Positions 28,290 through 37,717 of a DNA stretch of 64,000 nt are shown in pieces. Source of the DNA: Gordonia aichiensis NBRC 108223 (GTDB lineage: Bacteria; Actinomycetota; Actinomycetes; Mycobacteriales; Mycobacteriaceae); the NCBI RefSeq assembly GCF_000332975.1, contig NZ_BANR01000010.1, forward strand, positions 62,001 to 126,000, in the 5' to 3' direction. The notes beneath the pieces were generated by a model. That model was not told the DNA's origin. It saw only the letters and a program-made list of their open reading frames with translations, and ran no database searches. The translations under genes and the position numbers were made by a program. Each line of letters begins with the position of its first letter. Position 1 is the first letter of the stretch.

Positions 28290-29160
28290 GCAAGAACGCC
28301 TGCTCGGCCACTGCCGGGGTTCTGCGAACCGCGTGCTGCCACAGGCGCTTCCAGGGAGCGTGAACCACCATCATCGCGACAGCAATGACCGCGATGATCG
28401 CGACGACGTCGAGCACGTAGTGGTTTGCGGTGCCGATCACCACGAACGCGATCATCGGCGGGTAGATCGCACCCAGCACGCGCACCCAGGTGCGGCGGGC
28501 GTAGAGCACGATCATCAGCCCGCACCAGATCGCCCAGCCACAGTGCAGCGACGGCATCGCAGCGAACTCATTCGTCACCGACTGCGGGCCCGGCGAGCCT
28601 GATGCTTCCCACCAACCCCACGAGGCGGTCTGGGCCATGATGTCGACGTAGCCGGGGAACATGCGCGGAGGCGCCGTCGGCATGAGATAGAAGCCCGCCA
28701 ACGCCAAGAGCGTTGTCAACGCAAGGACAAGCGATGCCTTGCGATACTGGTCGCGGCGTCGCCAGAACAGCCAAACGACGACGCCGATCGTCACCCACCA
28801 GTGCAGCGTGTGGTACTCCAGTGCCGAAATATCAGCGACAGGCTCGGTGCGGTGGACCCACCCGTTGAGCCGGCGTTCGATGTCGATGTGGAGCCACTCC
28901 TCGACGCCGGCAATGGACCGTCCGTCGGCAAATGCTTTGCCGACGTCGTGCCCGCCCGCATTACGCACCCGCGAATACGCCTGGTAGACCCCCAGCACCA
29001 GAAGAATCTCCAGCCACCATCGGGGCCGAGCGAGATAACGCCCCACCGCCGACGCCGCATCACCGAGCCTCACTACGGCCGTTGCCGACCACGAGCACAC
29101 GTCGAGCAGGACCCCGCGCGTCCGGTTCTCTACCGAGCGACCTCTCCAGACATAGGTCAT
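28219..29160 (-). CDS. PAP2-superfamily membrane phosphatase/transferase
   Basis: 313 residues with about six membrane helices. The PAP2 signature is seen as MPSLHCGWAIWCG (domain 2, with the catalytic His) and ANHYVLDVVAIIAV (domain 3), with KASLVLA as a weak domain 1. A long luminal loop holds GFYLMPTAPPRMFPGYVD, which is characteristic of inositolphosphotransferase/Aur1-like proteins rather than undecaprenyl-pyrophosphate phosphatases. A role in phosphatidylinositol or mycobacterial-type lipid metabolism is likely. It is divergent from the glycosyltransferase-like gene across a perfect palindrome. Confidence 0.88.
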   Translation of the reverse strand: MTYVWRGRSVENRTRGVLLDVCSWSATAVVRLGDAASAVGRYLARPRWWLEILLVLGVYQAYSRVRNAGGHDVGKAFADGRSIAGVEEWLHIDIERRLNGWVHRTEPVADISALEYHTLHWWVTIGVVVWLFWRRRDQYRKASLVLALTTLLALAGFYLMPTAPPRMFPGYVDIMAQTASWGWWEASGSPGPQSVTNEFAAMPSLHCGWAIWCGLMIVLYARRTWVRVLGAIYPPMIAFVVIGTANHYVLDVVAIIAVIAVAMMVVHAPWKRLWQHAVRRTPAVAEQAFLLRPPLRGAASLGEVRSPDRPRSG

Positions 29161-29202
29161 GAGTACCCTCTGTTCACCAGCCGTCCATCCAGAGTTCTAG
29201 AA

Positions 29203-29221
29203 TAGTTGAGTCGCTCAACTA
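29203..29221. promoter_or_regulatory. Perfect palindrome TAGTTGAG-TCG-CTCAACTA
   Basis: Two 8-base arms with a 3-base centre sit midway in the short divergent region between the PAP2 gene and the membrane glycosyltransferase-like gene. The AT-rich arms stand out from the surrounding GC-rich DNA. Arm length and spacing resemble MarR- or PadR-type operators. No such regulator is encoded next door, so the regulator would act in trans. Confidence 0.7.
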
Positions 29222-29251
29222 ATAGAGTTCGGGGAGTCGGGCAGGATGCAC

Positions 29252-30460
29252 ATGTCACTCGCGTCAGATCTCCTACGCGTTCACCGTCACACCGGCGAAG
29301 CCATCACCTATGTCGGGTTCGGGGTCGGCTCGTACCTACTCTTCCGCTACTCCGGACTCGACTCGCACATCACCTGGGCCCACTGCGCTGTCGTCGGCTA
29401 TCTCGTAGCTGCCGTTCTGTCGATCGGACCCCACCGGCATACGCGACTCGCGCGGATCGCCGCGATCACCGGCGCCGTCGTCGTGCCGTTCGTCATGCTT
29501 CTCGACGGGCATCACCAGATGCAGGATGAGGTCGGTGTTATTTCACGGTCGGGCGAGTTGCTGCTGTCGTCGGGCATTCCTTATGTGCACGGAGCCTCGA
29601 CCCTCGGAGACATCAACCCCTACCTGCCATTCATGGCCGTGTTCGGCATCCCGGCGGCCCTCGTCGCGAGAACTCACGGAACCGGCAACGCGCTCTGGTC
29701 AGCAGTCGGCGATCCGCGAATCTGGTGTGCTCTCATCGCGCTCGTCGGCATTCTCGGGTCGGTGCGCGTGCTTCGCGCACACTCGCAGACCTCACGCACC
29801 GTTGTCGTCCTGTTGATCGCCTCCCCTACCATCGCACTCGAAATGTGCGCGAGCGGAGTCGATCTGCCGCTCGCCGGGCTTCTGCTACTCGGCCTTGCAC
29901 TGTCAGCCACACGACGGCCGACCTTCGGCGCCCTCTGCATCGCCGCCGCATTCGCGATCAAATGGGTCGCGATCATCTGCGTTCCGGTGATCCTGGCGAT
30001 GCTCGTCGTGAGATTCGGCCGTCGCGCGGCACTTCGCTTCGCGGGTGTGTTCACGGCGACGGCCGTCGTGCTGATCATTCCGGCTCTGTTCTCGGTCTCC
30101 GACGTCGTCGATCAGGTGCTCGAGTTTCCCACCGGCAGCGGACAGGTCTCGACGCCTGCGCATAGCGAACTTCCCGGAGTCCTCCTCGCCTCCACCGTAC
30201 CCGCGGGTCGCATCATCGACATCGCACTGCTCGGCGTCTGCGCCGCGGCCATCATGGTCTGGCTCGTTCGTCGCCCGCCGGCGACGTTCGCCGCTGCCGC
30301 GACGGTTGCCGGGTGCGGTTTCACATGTTTCTTCCTGCTCGCACCGGTCGGCCGATTCGGCTACATGTTGTTGCCGATCCTGCTGTTCGGGTTGGCCTAC
30401 GTTGGGCGACTCAACGACAAGCGCAGCGCCGCACCCCCTCAGCTCGCGGCCACCAGCTGA
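29252..30460 (+). CDS. Polytopic membrane protein, GT87/DUF2029-like glycosyltransferase
   Basis: About 402 residues with nine or more membrane helices, including VVVLLIASPTIALEMCASGV, FGALCIAAAFAIKWVAIICV and FGYMLLPILLFGLAYVG. The first loop has GDINPYLPFM, and KWVAIICVPVIL resembles the conserved lysine-containing segment of GT87 alpha-mannosyltransferases that use polyprenyl-phosphomannose. The usual acidic DxD-type residue in the first loop is not obvious, so the enzymatic call is tentative. AGG lies 7 bases before ATG 29252, which is preferred over ATG 29246. Shared regulation with the PAP2 gene is likely. Confidence 0.68.
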   Translation: MSLASDLLRVHRHTGEAITYVGFGVGSYLLFRYSGLDSHITWAHCAVVGYLVAAVLSIGPHRHTRLARIAAITGAVVVPFVMLLDGHHQMQDEVGVISRSGELLLSSGIPYVHGASTLGDINPYLPFMAVFGIPAALVARTHGTGNALWSAVGDPRIWCALIALVGILGSVRVLRAHSQTSRTVVVLLIASPTIALEMCASGVDLPLAGLLLLGLALSATRRPTFGALCIAAAFAIKWVAIICVPVILAMLVVRFGRRAALRFAGVFTATAVVLIIPALFSVSDVVDQVLEFPTGSGQVSTPAHSELPGVLLASTVPAGRIIDIALLGVCAAAIMVWLVRRPPATFAAAATVAGCGFTCFFLLAPVGRFGYMLLPILLFGLAYVGRLNDKRSAAPPQLAATS

Positions 30461-30547
30461 GCTGCTACCGACGTCGCCGAGAGTCGACGTCATCGCACGA
30501 CAGCGGATGTAAGGCCGACGACAGTCCCGGCGTGCACGCTGAGCACC

Positions 30548-31588
30548 ATGACTACGACAACCACGACCACATCGACGCCGAGCGCCTCGGCGCTTCCGCG
30601 GTCCGACCTCGCCATCAATGCACGCGGACTGGTCAAGCAGTTCGGCTCGAATCGCGCTGTCGACGGCGTCGATCTGGCGGTACCGACCGGATCGGTGTAC
30701 GGCGTCCTCGGGCCCAACGGGGCGGGCAAGACCACCACCGTGAGCATGTTGGCCACGCTGCTGACGCCAGACGCCGGATCGGCGACGGTTTTCGGCTACG
30801 ACGTCGTGCACGATTCGACAGCAGTTCGCTCTCTGGTCGGCGTCACCGGCCAATACGCCTCGGTCGACGAAGACCTCACGGCCAGGCAGAATCTCGTCGT
30901 CTTCGCACTTCTCCTCGGGTTCTCGCGGAAGGCGGCGAAGTCCAGGGCGGACGAGTTGCTCGATGAGTTCTCGCTCACCGAGGCCGCGGACCGTCCGCTC
31001 AAGGACTTCTCCGGCGGCATGCGTCGACGCCTCGACCTCGCCGCGAGCCTCATCGACACCCCACCGCTACTCTTTCTCGACGAACCGACGACCGGCCTCG
31101 ACCCGCGCACCCGCGCCCAGATGTGGGAGACCATTCGTCGACTCGTCGCCGAGGGCGCCACAGTCCTGTTGACGACCCAGTACCTTGATGAGGCAGACCA
31201 ACTCGCCGATCGGATCGCGGTCATCGACCATGGCCGCGTCATCGCCGACGACACCGCGGACGCGTTGAAGAGTTCGGTGGGCGCGGCGACGCTCCAACTC
31301 GCACCACTCGATCGCGCCGACGCGCCGCAGGTCGCCGAGATCGTCGAACGAGTGTTGGGCGAACCGGCCTCCCTCTCGGCCGAAGCCGGTAGGATCTCCG
31401 CTCCGCTGCACCGACCAGACCTCGTGCCGGACGTCTTGATCGCCATGCGCTCGCACGGCATCGCGGTCGATGAGATCAACGTCCAGAAACCCAGCCTCGA
31501 CGAGGTGTTCCTCACCCTCACCGGCAAGCCTGCCGACACCCAGAGCCCCACCGATGTCGATGCCGAACAGCAGGAGAACCTCGCATGA
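30548..31588 (+). CDS. DrrA-like ABC transporter ATP-binding protein
   Basis: 346 residues. Walker A is LGPNGAGKTTTVSML, the Q-loop TGQYASVDEDLT, the ABC signature FSGGMRRRLDLAASL, Walker B LLFLDEPTTGLDPRTR, and the switch His is replaced in context by TTQYLDEADQLADRI, typical of the daunorubicin-resistance (DrrA/CcmA) group. The C-terminal about 90 residues form the DrrA regulatory tail. The stop overlaps the permease start (ATGA). It is a cytoplasmic ATPase driving export, probably of a lipid or antibiotic. Confidence 0.94.
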   Translation: MTTTTTTTSTPSASALPRSDLAINARGLVKQFGSNRAVDGVDLAVPTGSVYGVLGPNGAGKTTTVSMLATLLTPDAGSATVFGYDVVHDSTAVRSLVGVTGQYASVDEDLTARQNLVVFALLLGFSRKAAKSRADELLDEFSLTEAADRPLKDFSGGMRRRLDLAASLIDTPPLLFLDEPTTGLDPRTRAQMWETIRRLVAEGATVLLTTQYLDEADQLADRIAVIDHGRVIADDTADALKSSVGAATLQLAPLDRADAPQVAEIVERVLGEPASLSAEAGRISAPLHRPDLVPDVLIAMRSHGIAVDEINVQKPSLDEVFLTLTGKPADTQSPTDVDAEQQENLA

Positions 31589-32421
31589 CCGCAGCACTGC
31601 ACCACAACTCAACCGCCACAGCGATCACCACCGGTACCGTCCGTGCACGGGCGAAACAGTCGGTATCGCTGACAGAGACAGCTCGACAATCACTGACCAT
31701 GGCCTACCGCGGCGTGCTCAAACTCCGGCACAATCCCGAGCAGTTGTTCGACGTGACGATCATGCCGATCATCTTCACGGTGATGTTCACCTACATCTTC
31801 GGGGGCGCCATCAGTGGCAACGTGTCGTCGTATCTTCCCGTCATCGTCCCCGGCATCCTCGTGCAGACCGTGGTGATGAGCTCCATCGTAACCGGAACTC
31901 AATTACGCGAGGACATGGACAAGGGCGTCTTCGACAGATTCCGTTCCCTCCCGATCGCGCGAATCAGTCCGCTGGCAGGTGCCCTGCTCGCCGACGTGAT
32001 CCGTTACCTCGTCGCGAGCGTCATCACCGTCGTCATGGGCCTCATCATGGGGTGGCGCCCCAACGCACTTGGCATCATCGCATCCGTGGTTCTGGTCATG
32101 GTGTGCAGTTTCGCGGTCTCGTGGGTTTTCGCGCTCATGGGCTGCCTGATGAGTAAAGCCTCTGCAGTGCAGGGAATCTCGATGCTCGTGGTGTTCCCGC
32201 TGACCTTCATGTCGAATGCATTCGTTCCGGTTGACACGATGCCGGGTTGGTTGCAGGCATTCGTGAACGTCAACCCGGTGAGTCATCTCGTGACCGCGGT
32301 CCGTGAACTCACGTCGACCGGCCACGCGGGCATTCACGTCGTGTGGGCGCTCGTGGGAGCCGTCGTGATCACCGCGGTCTTCGCCCCGCTCGCCGTGCGC
32401 GCGTACATGCGCAATGCCTGA
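31585..32421 (+). CDS. DrrB-like ABC-2 type permease
   Basis: 278 residues with six membrane helices and the ABC-2 signature region. It has YRGVLKLRHNPEQLFDVTIM, the amphipathic coupling segment, then MPIIFTVMFTYIFGGAISG, LREDMDKGVFDRFRSLPIAR (the conserved cytoplasmic loop) and VVFPLTFMSNAFVPVDTMPGW. The ATGA overlap with the ATPase gene shows co-translation. Substrate unknown. A hairpin follows directly. Confidence 0.93.
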   Translation: MTAALHHNSTATAITTGTVRARAKQSVSLTETARQSLTMAYRGVLKLRHNPEQLFDVTIMPIIFTVMFTYIFGGAISGNVSSYLPVIVPGILVQTVVMSSIVTGTQLREDMDKGVFDRFRSLPIARISPLAGALLADVIRYLVASVITVVMGLIMGWRPNALGIIASVVLVMVCSFAVSWVFALMGCLMSKASAVQGISMLVVFPLTFMSNAFVPVDTMPGWLQAFVNVNPVSHLVTAVRELTSTGHAGIHVVWALVGAVVITAVFAPLAVRAYMRNA

Positions 32422-32441
32422 CGATCACCCCACTACGACGA

Positions 32442-32466
32442 CGCCCCTCCCCGTCCGGGAGGGGCG
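32442..32466. terminator. Hairpin terminator between ABC exporter and SARP gene
   Basis: A 10-bp perfect stem CGCCCCTCCC / GGGAGGGGCG with a 5-base loop lies between the convergent permease and regulator genes. It is expected to act on both strands. Confidence 0.78.
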
Positions 32467-32500
32467 CCGTGGTGTCGTGAGCCGATGGCGACCGGACTGG

Positions 32501-35500
32501 TCACAGGTTCGCCGAGCCGAGAACCCGCACGAGTTCCTCGGTGGCACGCCGTCGGGACATGGCCGCAATGTCGGCAGTCGCGTCCTCCCATTCCGCGCGG
32601 GTCAGCTTCGACGCACCGGGAAGATCGCTCAGGACAGCGTAGTAGCCCGGATAGTCGACACGAGCCTTCAGCCGCTTGCCGAGCATCATCAGTCGGGCAC
32701 CGTCGTGGCGCGTATCGATGTTGTCGCACAGAACATATCCGGTTGCCACCGCCATATTCGCGGTCTGGGGGATGTCGCTCCAGCCGCCAGGCGAGAGGGT
32801 CTCTGCGATACTGCTCTCGAGTACCGGCAGTAGCCCGCGGGCACGGTCGGCTTGCCCCGTGCGCACCAGCCCTATGGCGGCCACGCCGATCAGCATCGAC
32901 GCACCCGGGTCCCGTGCGGCCATCGGGTGTTCCCGCAACAACAGGTCCGATGCCCTGGCGAACATCGCCGCCGCATCGGCGTGATCTGCACGCGCGAAAT
33001 GTAATTCACCGAGCGCCAGCATCATTCCGGCGAACACCTCGGGAAAGCCGCGCGGGTCGGGGTCGTCGGCAGTCCAGCCGTCGGCGACGCGTGCCAACTC
33101 TTCTTCCGCAACGTCCAACTGTCCCAGATTGATCAGCGTCACGGCGAGGTAACCGCGCGCCTGCATTTCGTCCTCGAACGAGCCCAGCCGAACGAGATCG
33201 GCGATCCCACCCCGATAGAATTCGACGGCTGCCGCCCAGTCCGCCTGCTGGCTGTGGATGCCGCCCAGACTGACCAGCGCCATTGCCGACAGCCAGCGAT
33301 CGCGCCCGAGCCGGGATCGCTTCAGCAACGTCTCACCGTCGCGTTCGGCCTTGTCGAGGCGTCCGAGATTCTCGGCGAGATTCATGCGTCCGCTGAGCGC
33401 GGTGGTCGCCACACGTTCATCGGGACTCGAGGTGCCGCGCACCACGTATCGGATCGCCTCCATCGTGGTTCTGCTGAGCACACACGCGGTCATCAGTTCC
33501 GTCGGCTCGACGTAGATGCGGTCAGGATTGTGCAGGCGGCGCAGATAGTATCGTGCACGAGCGAGCGCTCGCAGATCCCGGCGCAGCATCTGGTGCGTCA
33601 TCGACGCGAGAATTGTTGCCTCCCAATCCCGTCGACGTTCATCAGACAGTCGTGGGGGCGGCAACGGTAACACCCAGAGCAGCCGGGACCCCCAGTTCAT
33701 GACCTCCGCGTGCAGCCCCCTCGCCATCCAGAATCCGGCGAGAAGCGGGAAGATTCGCACCGCGCAGTCGACTGCTTCTGCCGTCACGGACGCATCGGCC
33801 TCGTCGTGCGCGATCTCCTCCGTGCAATGACGGAGAACCCAGACAAGATTGTCGACGTCGGCTGCCACACTGGCCATCAACGCCGCGTCGACACCGATGT
33901 CGTACCTCGTAACCAACTCCGCCGCAACGGACCTACCCCATTCACGCATCGTCGAATCGACCGCAGCCGACAACCCCGGCTCGGTGGTGAGCTTCTCTTC
34001 GCCAAACTCACGCACCATCTCCAGCATCCGGTAGCGCACCCGGCCGTCGGCCTCGACGACGGTCAACAACGACTGATTGACCAGCGAGGCAAGAGTGTCA
34101 TCGAGCCGAAATCCTCGATAGTTCAGAATGATCCCCGCCGCGTCTGCGGTGAATCCTGCGGGAAATCTACACAGCCGTCGTAGTGCATCACGCGCGTCGT
34201 CGTCGAGAAGCTCCCAGCTCCAGTCGATCACCGCTCTCAAGGTTCGATGCCGGTCGGGCGCGCTGCGATCCGATCCGCGGAGCAGCGCGAAACGTTCGGC
34301 CAACCGATCGGTGACCTCTTCGACCGTCATGGTCCGAATTCGAGCCGCCGCCAACTCGATTGCCAGCGGCAGTCCGTCGAGGTGTCTGCACAGTCGCGCG
34401 ACGGACTCGCGTTCAAGGTCAGCGTTCGGCCGTACTGCGCGGGCGCGCGTGAGAAAGAGTTCCACAGCGGGTCCGTCGTCTGTGACGTCGAGCGTCGGTA
34501 GCCCGAAGATCTGCTCGGACGGCAGCATCAGTGGAGCGCGGCTCGTGACAAGGACCTTCAACGACGAGTCCGTGGCCAGGAGGTCGGCGACGAGGCGCGC
34601 GGACCGCTCGATGACCTGCTCGCAGTTGTCGAGGATCAGCAACGCGTCACGTCCGCGCAGCGCGTCGACCAGCCTGTCCTGAAGATCACCCGTCGCCGCG
34701 AGCCGGGGTCGTCCGCTGGTACCGAGGTCTGACTCTCCGACGCCAAGTGCTGCGGCGATGGCCGGCACGACATCATCGTCGTTGCGGATCGGTGCCAGCG
34801 GAACGTAGTAGACAGCGGAACCCGCGTCGACGAGGCGATGCCCGACGCGATTGGCCACCCGTGTCTTGCCGACGCCCCCCGGCCCTTGGATCGTGACGAG
34901 CCGATGCGTCCGCAGCCGATCGATGATCGACGCGACGTCGCCGTCACGACCGATGAGATCGCTCGTCTCCACCGACAAACCTGCCTGCATGGTCGAGCGC
35001 CGCGCACTCGGGGCGGGTCGTCGGGCGTCACGGTCGTCCTCCGCGAGCAGGGCTTCGTGCAACCCCGTGATCGCCGCCCCGGGATCGACACCGAGTTCCG
35101 CCGACAATCGCCGCCGCAGCGAAGCGAACACCGCGAGCGCATCGGCAACCCGGCCCTCGCCGGCAAGCGCGCGCATCAGATCGGATGCAGCCGTCTCATC
35201 CAGAGGGTCTCGTGCACATCGTTTTTCGGCGATCGACCGGGCCGTCACGTAGTCTCCGGAGTTCATGGCGACGACGCTGCGCGCGCGATCAAGGGCGTCC
35301 TCGGCATGCGCTGCCCGCGCACGGACCTCGCCGACCAACGGCTCCGCGTCGTCGCCGAGGTCGTCGCCGGGCTCGCCACGCCACCACGAGAGAGCGGCGT
35401 CGAGTGCGGCGGCATCACCCTGCGCGATCAGCTCTTCAACGAGCTCGACATCGGTGCGGATACCCACCAGTCGATACCCGTTTCCCGACGCCTCGATGTG

Positions 35501-35773
35501 TCCGGCACCGAGGATGGTGCGGAGCCGTGAGATCTGGGTGTGCAGCGCCGCGCCGGGAGAGCGTGGCGGTGCGTCGGCCCACACGTCGTCGATGAGGCGC
35601 TCGGAAGACCGTGTGCGCCCGCCACCAAGCGCCAACGACGCCAGCAGTCTCTTGGCGCGGATACCCGGGACCGTCACCAGATCATCCGGCGTCGCCAGTG
35701 AGTCGTCGGCTGCCCACACTCCGGTGGCGACTGGACCGAGGAGGCCGATCACGGTGGTTGCGGGGACGGGCAC
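32501..35773 (-). CDS. SARP-type regulator with STAND ATPase and TPR-like region
   Basis: 1090 residues. The N-terminal winged-helix (VPGIRAKRLLASLALGGGRT, SSERLIDDVWADAPP, LHTQISRLRTILG) and bacterial transcriptional activation domain (about 100-250) define the AfsR/SARP class. They are followed by an NB-ARC-like STAND ATPase with Walker A IQGPGGVGKTRVAN (about 295-310) and Walker B ALLILDNCEQV (about 375). The C-terminal half is helical with TPR-like repeats (ARGYLAVTLINLGQLDVAEE). Such proteins activate secondary-metabolite or transport genes when a ligand triggers oligomerisation. No biosynthetic cluster is seen; the convergent ABC exporter is the nearest candidate target. GTG start. Confidence 0.9.
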   Translation of the reverse strand: MPVPATTVIGLLGPVATGVWAADDSLATPDDLVTVPGIRAKRLLASLALGGGRTRSSERLIDDVWADAPPRSPGAALHTQISRLRTILGAGHIEASGNGYRLVGIRTDVELVEELIAQGDAAALDAALSWWRGEPGDDLGDDAEPLVGEVRARAAHAEDALDRARSVVAMNSGDYVTARSIAEKRCARDPLDETAASDLMRALAGEGRVADALAVFASLRRRLSAELGVDPGAAITGLHEALLAEDDRDARRPAPSARRSTMQAGLSVETSDLIGRDGDVASIIDRLRTHRLVTIQGPGGVGKTRVANRVGHRLVDAGSAVYYVPLAPIRNDDDVVPAIAAALGVGESDLGTSGRPRLAATGDLQDRLVDALRGRDALLILDNCEQVIERSARLVADLLATDSSLKVLVTSRAPLMLPSEQIFGLPTLDVTDDGPAVELFLTRARAVRPNADLERESVARLCRHLDGLPLAIELAAARIRTMTVEEVTDRLAERFALLRGSDRSAPDRHRTLRAVIDWSWELLDDDARDALRRLCRFPAGFTADAAGIILNYRGFRLDDTLASLVNQSLLTVVEADGRVRYRMLEMVREFGEEKLTTEPGLSAAVDSTMREWGRSVAAELVTRYDIGVDAALMASVAADVDNLVWVLRHCTEEIAHDEADASVTAEAVDCAVRIFPLLAGFWMARGLHAEVMNWGSRLLWVLPLPPPRLSDERRRDWEATILASMTHQMLRRDLRALARARYYLRRLHNPDRIYVEPTELMTACVLSRTTMEAIRYVVRGTSSPDERVATTALSGRMNLAENLGRLDKAERDGETLLKRSRLGRDRWLSAMALVSLGGIHSQQADWAAAVEFYRGGIADLVRLGSFEDEMQARGYLAVTLINLGQLDVAEEELARVADGWTADDPDPRGFPEVFAGMMLALGELHFARADHADAAAMFARASDLLLREHPMAARDPGASMLIGVAAIGLVRTGQADRARGLLPVLESSIAETLSPGGWSDIPQTANMAVATGYVLCDNIDTRHDGARLMMLGKRLKARVDYPGYYAVLSDLPGASKLTRAEWEDATADIAAMSRRRATEELVRVLGSANL

Positions 35774-35792
35774 CGTGCCAGATTAGCGCCCG

Positions 35793-35822
35793 CGCTGCGA
35801 CACCCTGAGCGCTCGCGCAGCG
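35793..35822. promoter_or_regulatory. Inverted repeat between the SARP and SRPBCC genes
   Basis: CGCTGCG (35793-35799) and CGCAGCG (35816-35822), with an AGCGCT palindrome inside, lie in the divergent 100-base region. It may be a binding site, but GC-rich symmetric sequence is weak evidence. Confidence 0.25.
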
Positions 35823-35875
35823 ACGCCTGTCGAGTACCGGTGAAAGACCATGCGGCTCCGTGCTTGAATGGCACG

Positions 35876-36391
35876 ATGGCGCGCAGCTACACACTCGACT
35901 CCTTCGACCTCGACTTCTTCGACTCCGCACCGGTGAGTTACCGCATCGACGTCCACCTGCCCGTCACGCCGGAACGTGCGTGGGCCGAACTGACCCGTCA
36001 ACACACCCTCGACTGGTGCAGGGCAATTCGCAGCATCGAGTTCACCTCCCCTCCGCCCTACGGCACGGGCACGACCCGCCAGGCGAAGCTCGGACCCGGT
36101 GTCACGCTCTCCGAGTATTTCTTCGACTGGATCGAGGAGCCCGAAGAACACCACTACCGCAACGCATTTCGCGGCACGTCGGTGACTGTTCCGGGGCTCT
36201 CGCGGTTCGGCGAACTGACCGAGGTGAGTGCGGCCGACGTCGGATGTCGCCTCGTCTGGAAGTTCGCTCTGGAACTCAACACAAATGCCAAACCCGTCCG
36301 GTTGTTCAGCGGGCCGACGGCCGCGTCGGTGTTCAAGACCGTCGAAACCGACACGGTTCGTCATTTCTCGACGCTTCGTCCGCAGGTCTAG
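35876..36391 (+). CDS. SRPBCC (START-like) family protein
   Basis: About 171 residues. The pattern YRIDVHLPVTPERAWAELTR, then IEFTSPPPYGTGTTRQAKLG and LSEYFFDWIEEPEEHHYRN, followed by a long C-terminal helix, is typical of the SRPBCC/polyketide-cyclase-like lipid-pocket fold. No catalytic residue can be assigned. ATG 35876 fits better than 35840, which would add 12 poorly structured residues. It is divergent from the SARP regulator. Confidence 0.75.
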   Translation: MARSYTLDSFDLDFFDSAPVSYRIDVHLPVTPERAWAELTRQHTLDWCRAIRSIEFTSPPPYGTGTTRQAKLGPGVTLSEYFFDWIEEPEEHHYRNAFRGTSVTVPGLSRFGELTEVSAADVGCRLVWKFALELNTNAKPVRLFSGPTAASVFKTVETDTVRHFSTLRPQV

Positions 36392-36455
36392 GGTCGTCGC
36401 CCCGCGGCGTCGCCACGCATGTCACGACTCGCCCCTGTCATCAACGCCGCTCACG

Positions 36456-37652
36456 TCAGCGGAGGAAACCCGCATCAGCAAGAGCGGCACGGACGACTTC
36501 GCGGTGCTCAGCTCCCCTGGTCTCCGCGCTGACCGTCACCTGCACCTCGCCGAGCTGCAGATTGTCGGCGACACGAGAATGGACGACGTCGACGACGCTC
36601 GCACCCCGGTCACGCAGTAGTTCGAGCAGCGAGATCAGTCCACCCGGCCGATCCGGGATGGTCGCGGTGACCGTGAGAAATCGACCGGACGCCGTCAACC
36701 CGGTGGTGGTCACGTGACTGAGCACCAGCGGATCGATGTTGCCGCCGGAGGCCACGACACAGATCCGGCCGGGTAGCTCGAGATCGAGGCTCATCAGCGC
36801 GGCGACACCGGCGGCCCCGGCGGGCTCGACGAGCAACTTGGCGCGTTCGAGCATCAGCAGCAGCGCGGTGGCGAGCTGTCCTTCATCGACGGTGACCACC
36901 TCGTCGACCAACTCGCGGACGTGAGCAAACGGCACATCGCCGGGCAGTGCGACGGCGATGCCGTCGGCCATCGTCGACATGTGCGCTGCGGCGACCGGCA
37001 TGTCCTCCTGCAGCGAGGTCGGCCACGCTGCCGCCTGAGCCGCCTGGACTCCGATGATCCGCACGTTCGGGCGTCTGGCCTTGACCGCGGCGGCGATCCC
37101 TGCAAGGAGCCCACCGCCACCCAGCGGAACGACAATCGACCCGACGTCCGGCATCTGCTCGCAGATCTCGACGCCCACACTCGCCTGGCCTGCGACGATA
37201 TCGCGGTGATCGAACGGGTGTATCAGCGTGGCACCGGTCTCTGCCGCGAATGCACGTGCGGCGACCAGTGATTCGTCGATCGTCTCGCCGGTGAGCACAA
37301 CCTCGGCCCCATACGCCTTGGTGGCGGCCAACTTCGGCAACGCCGCGCCCACCGGCATGTACACCCGCGAACTGATGCCGAGGTGCGCGGCCGACCATGC
37401 GACCCCCTGGGCGTGATTGCCCGCGCTGGCGGCAACGACGCCCGCCGAGCGCTCGTCGGGGGTCAGCCGCGAGATCCGGTAGAAGGCACCACGCGGCTTG
37501 AACGATCCTGTGCGCTGCAGATTCTCGCACTTGAGCCACACGTCGGAGCCGCTGCGTTCGGACAGCACCCGCGACGCCACCATCGGGGTCCGACGCATCA
37601 CCGGCGCCAACACCGACACGGCGTCGTCGATCTCGGTCTGTGTGATCAGCAT
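36456..37652 (-). CDS. ilvA: Threonine ammonia-lyase (threonine/serine dehydratase)
   Basis: About 398 residues. The PLP lysine is in GSFKPRGAFYRI, the phosphate-binding glycine loop is VPLGGGGLLAGIAA, and the SAGNHAQGVAW motif is conserved. The C-terminal about 75 residues form a single ACT-like regulatory domain (LTVTATIPDRPGGLISLLEL), so this is the shorter IlvA/TdcB type rather than the two-ACT biosynthetic enzyme of enterobacteria. It converts threonine to 2-oxobutyrate for isoleucine. ATG 37652 is chosen over TTG 37664. It is upstream-neighbour to metB/cbs on the same strand, though 65 bases separate them. Confidence 0.93.
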   Translation of the reverse strand: MLITQTEIDDAVSVLAPVMRRTPMVASRVLSERSGSDVWLKCENLQRTGSFKPRGAFYRISRLTPDERSAGVVAASAGNHAQGVAWSAAHLGISSRVYMPVGAALPKLAATKAYGAEVVLTGETIDESLVAARAFAAETGATLIHPFDHRDIVAGQASVGVEICEQMPDVGSIVVPLGGGGLLAGIAAAVKARRPNVRIIGVQAAQAAAWPTSLQEDMPVAAAHMSTMADGIAVALPGDVPFAHVRELVDEVVTVDEGQLATALLLMLERAKLLVEPAGAAGVAALMSLDLELPGRICVVASGGNIDPLVLSHVTTTGLTASGRFLTVTATIPDRPGGLISLLELLRDRGASVVDVVHSRVADNLQLGEVQVTVSAETRGAEHREVVRAALADAGFLR

Positions 37653-37717
37653 GATGAGCGTCAACCTACGCGGTCATGGCGCCGGACGCAGCGCACCGGA
37701 AGCCCGCGGTTGACGAA

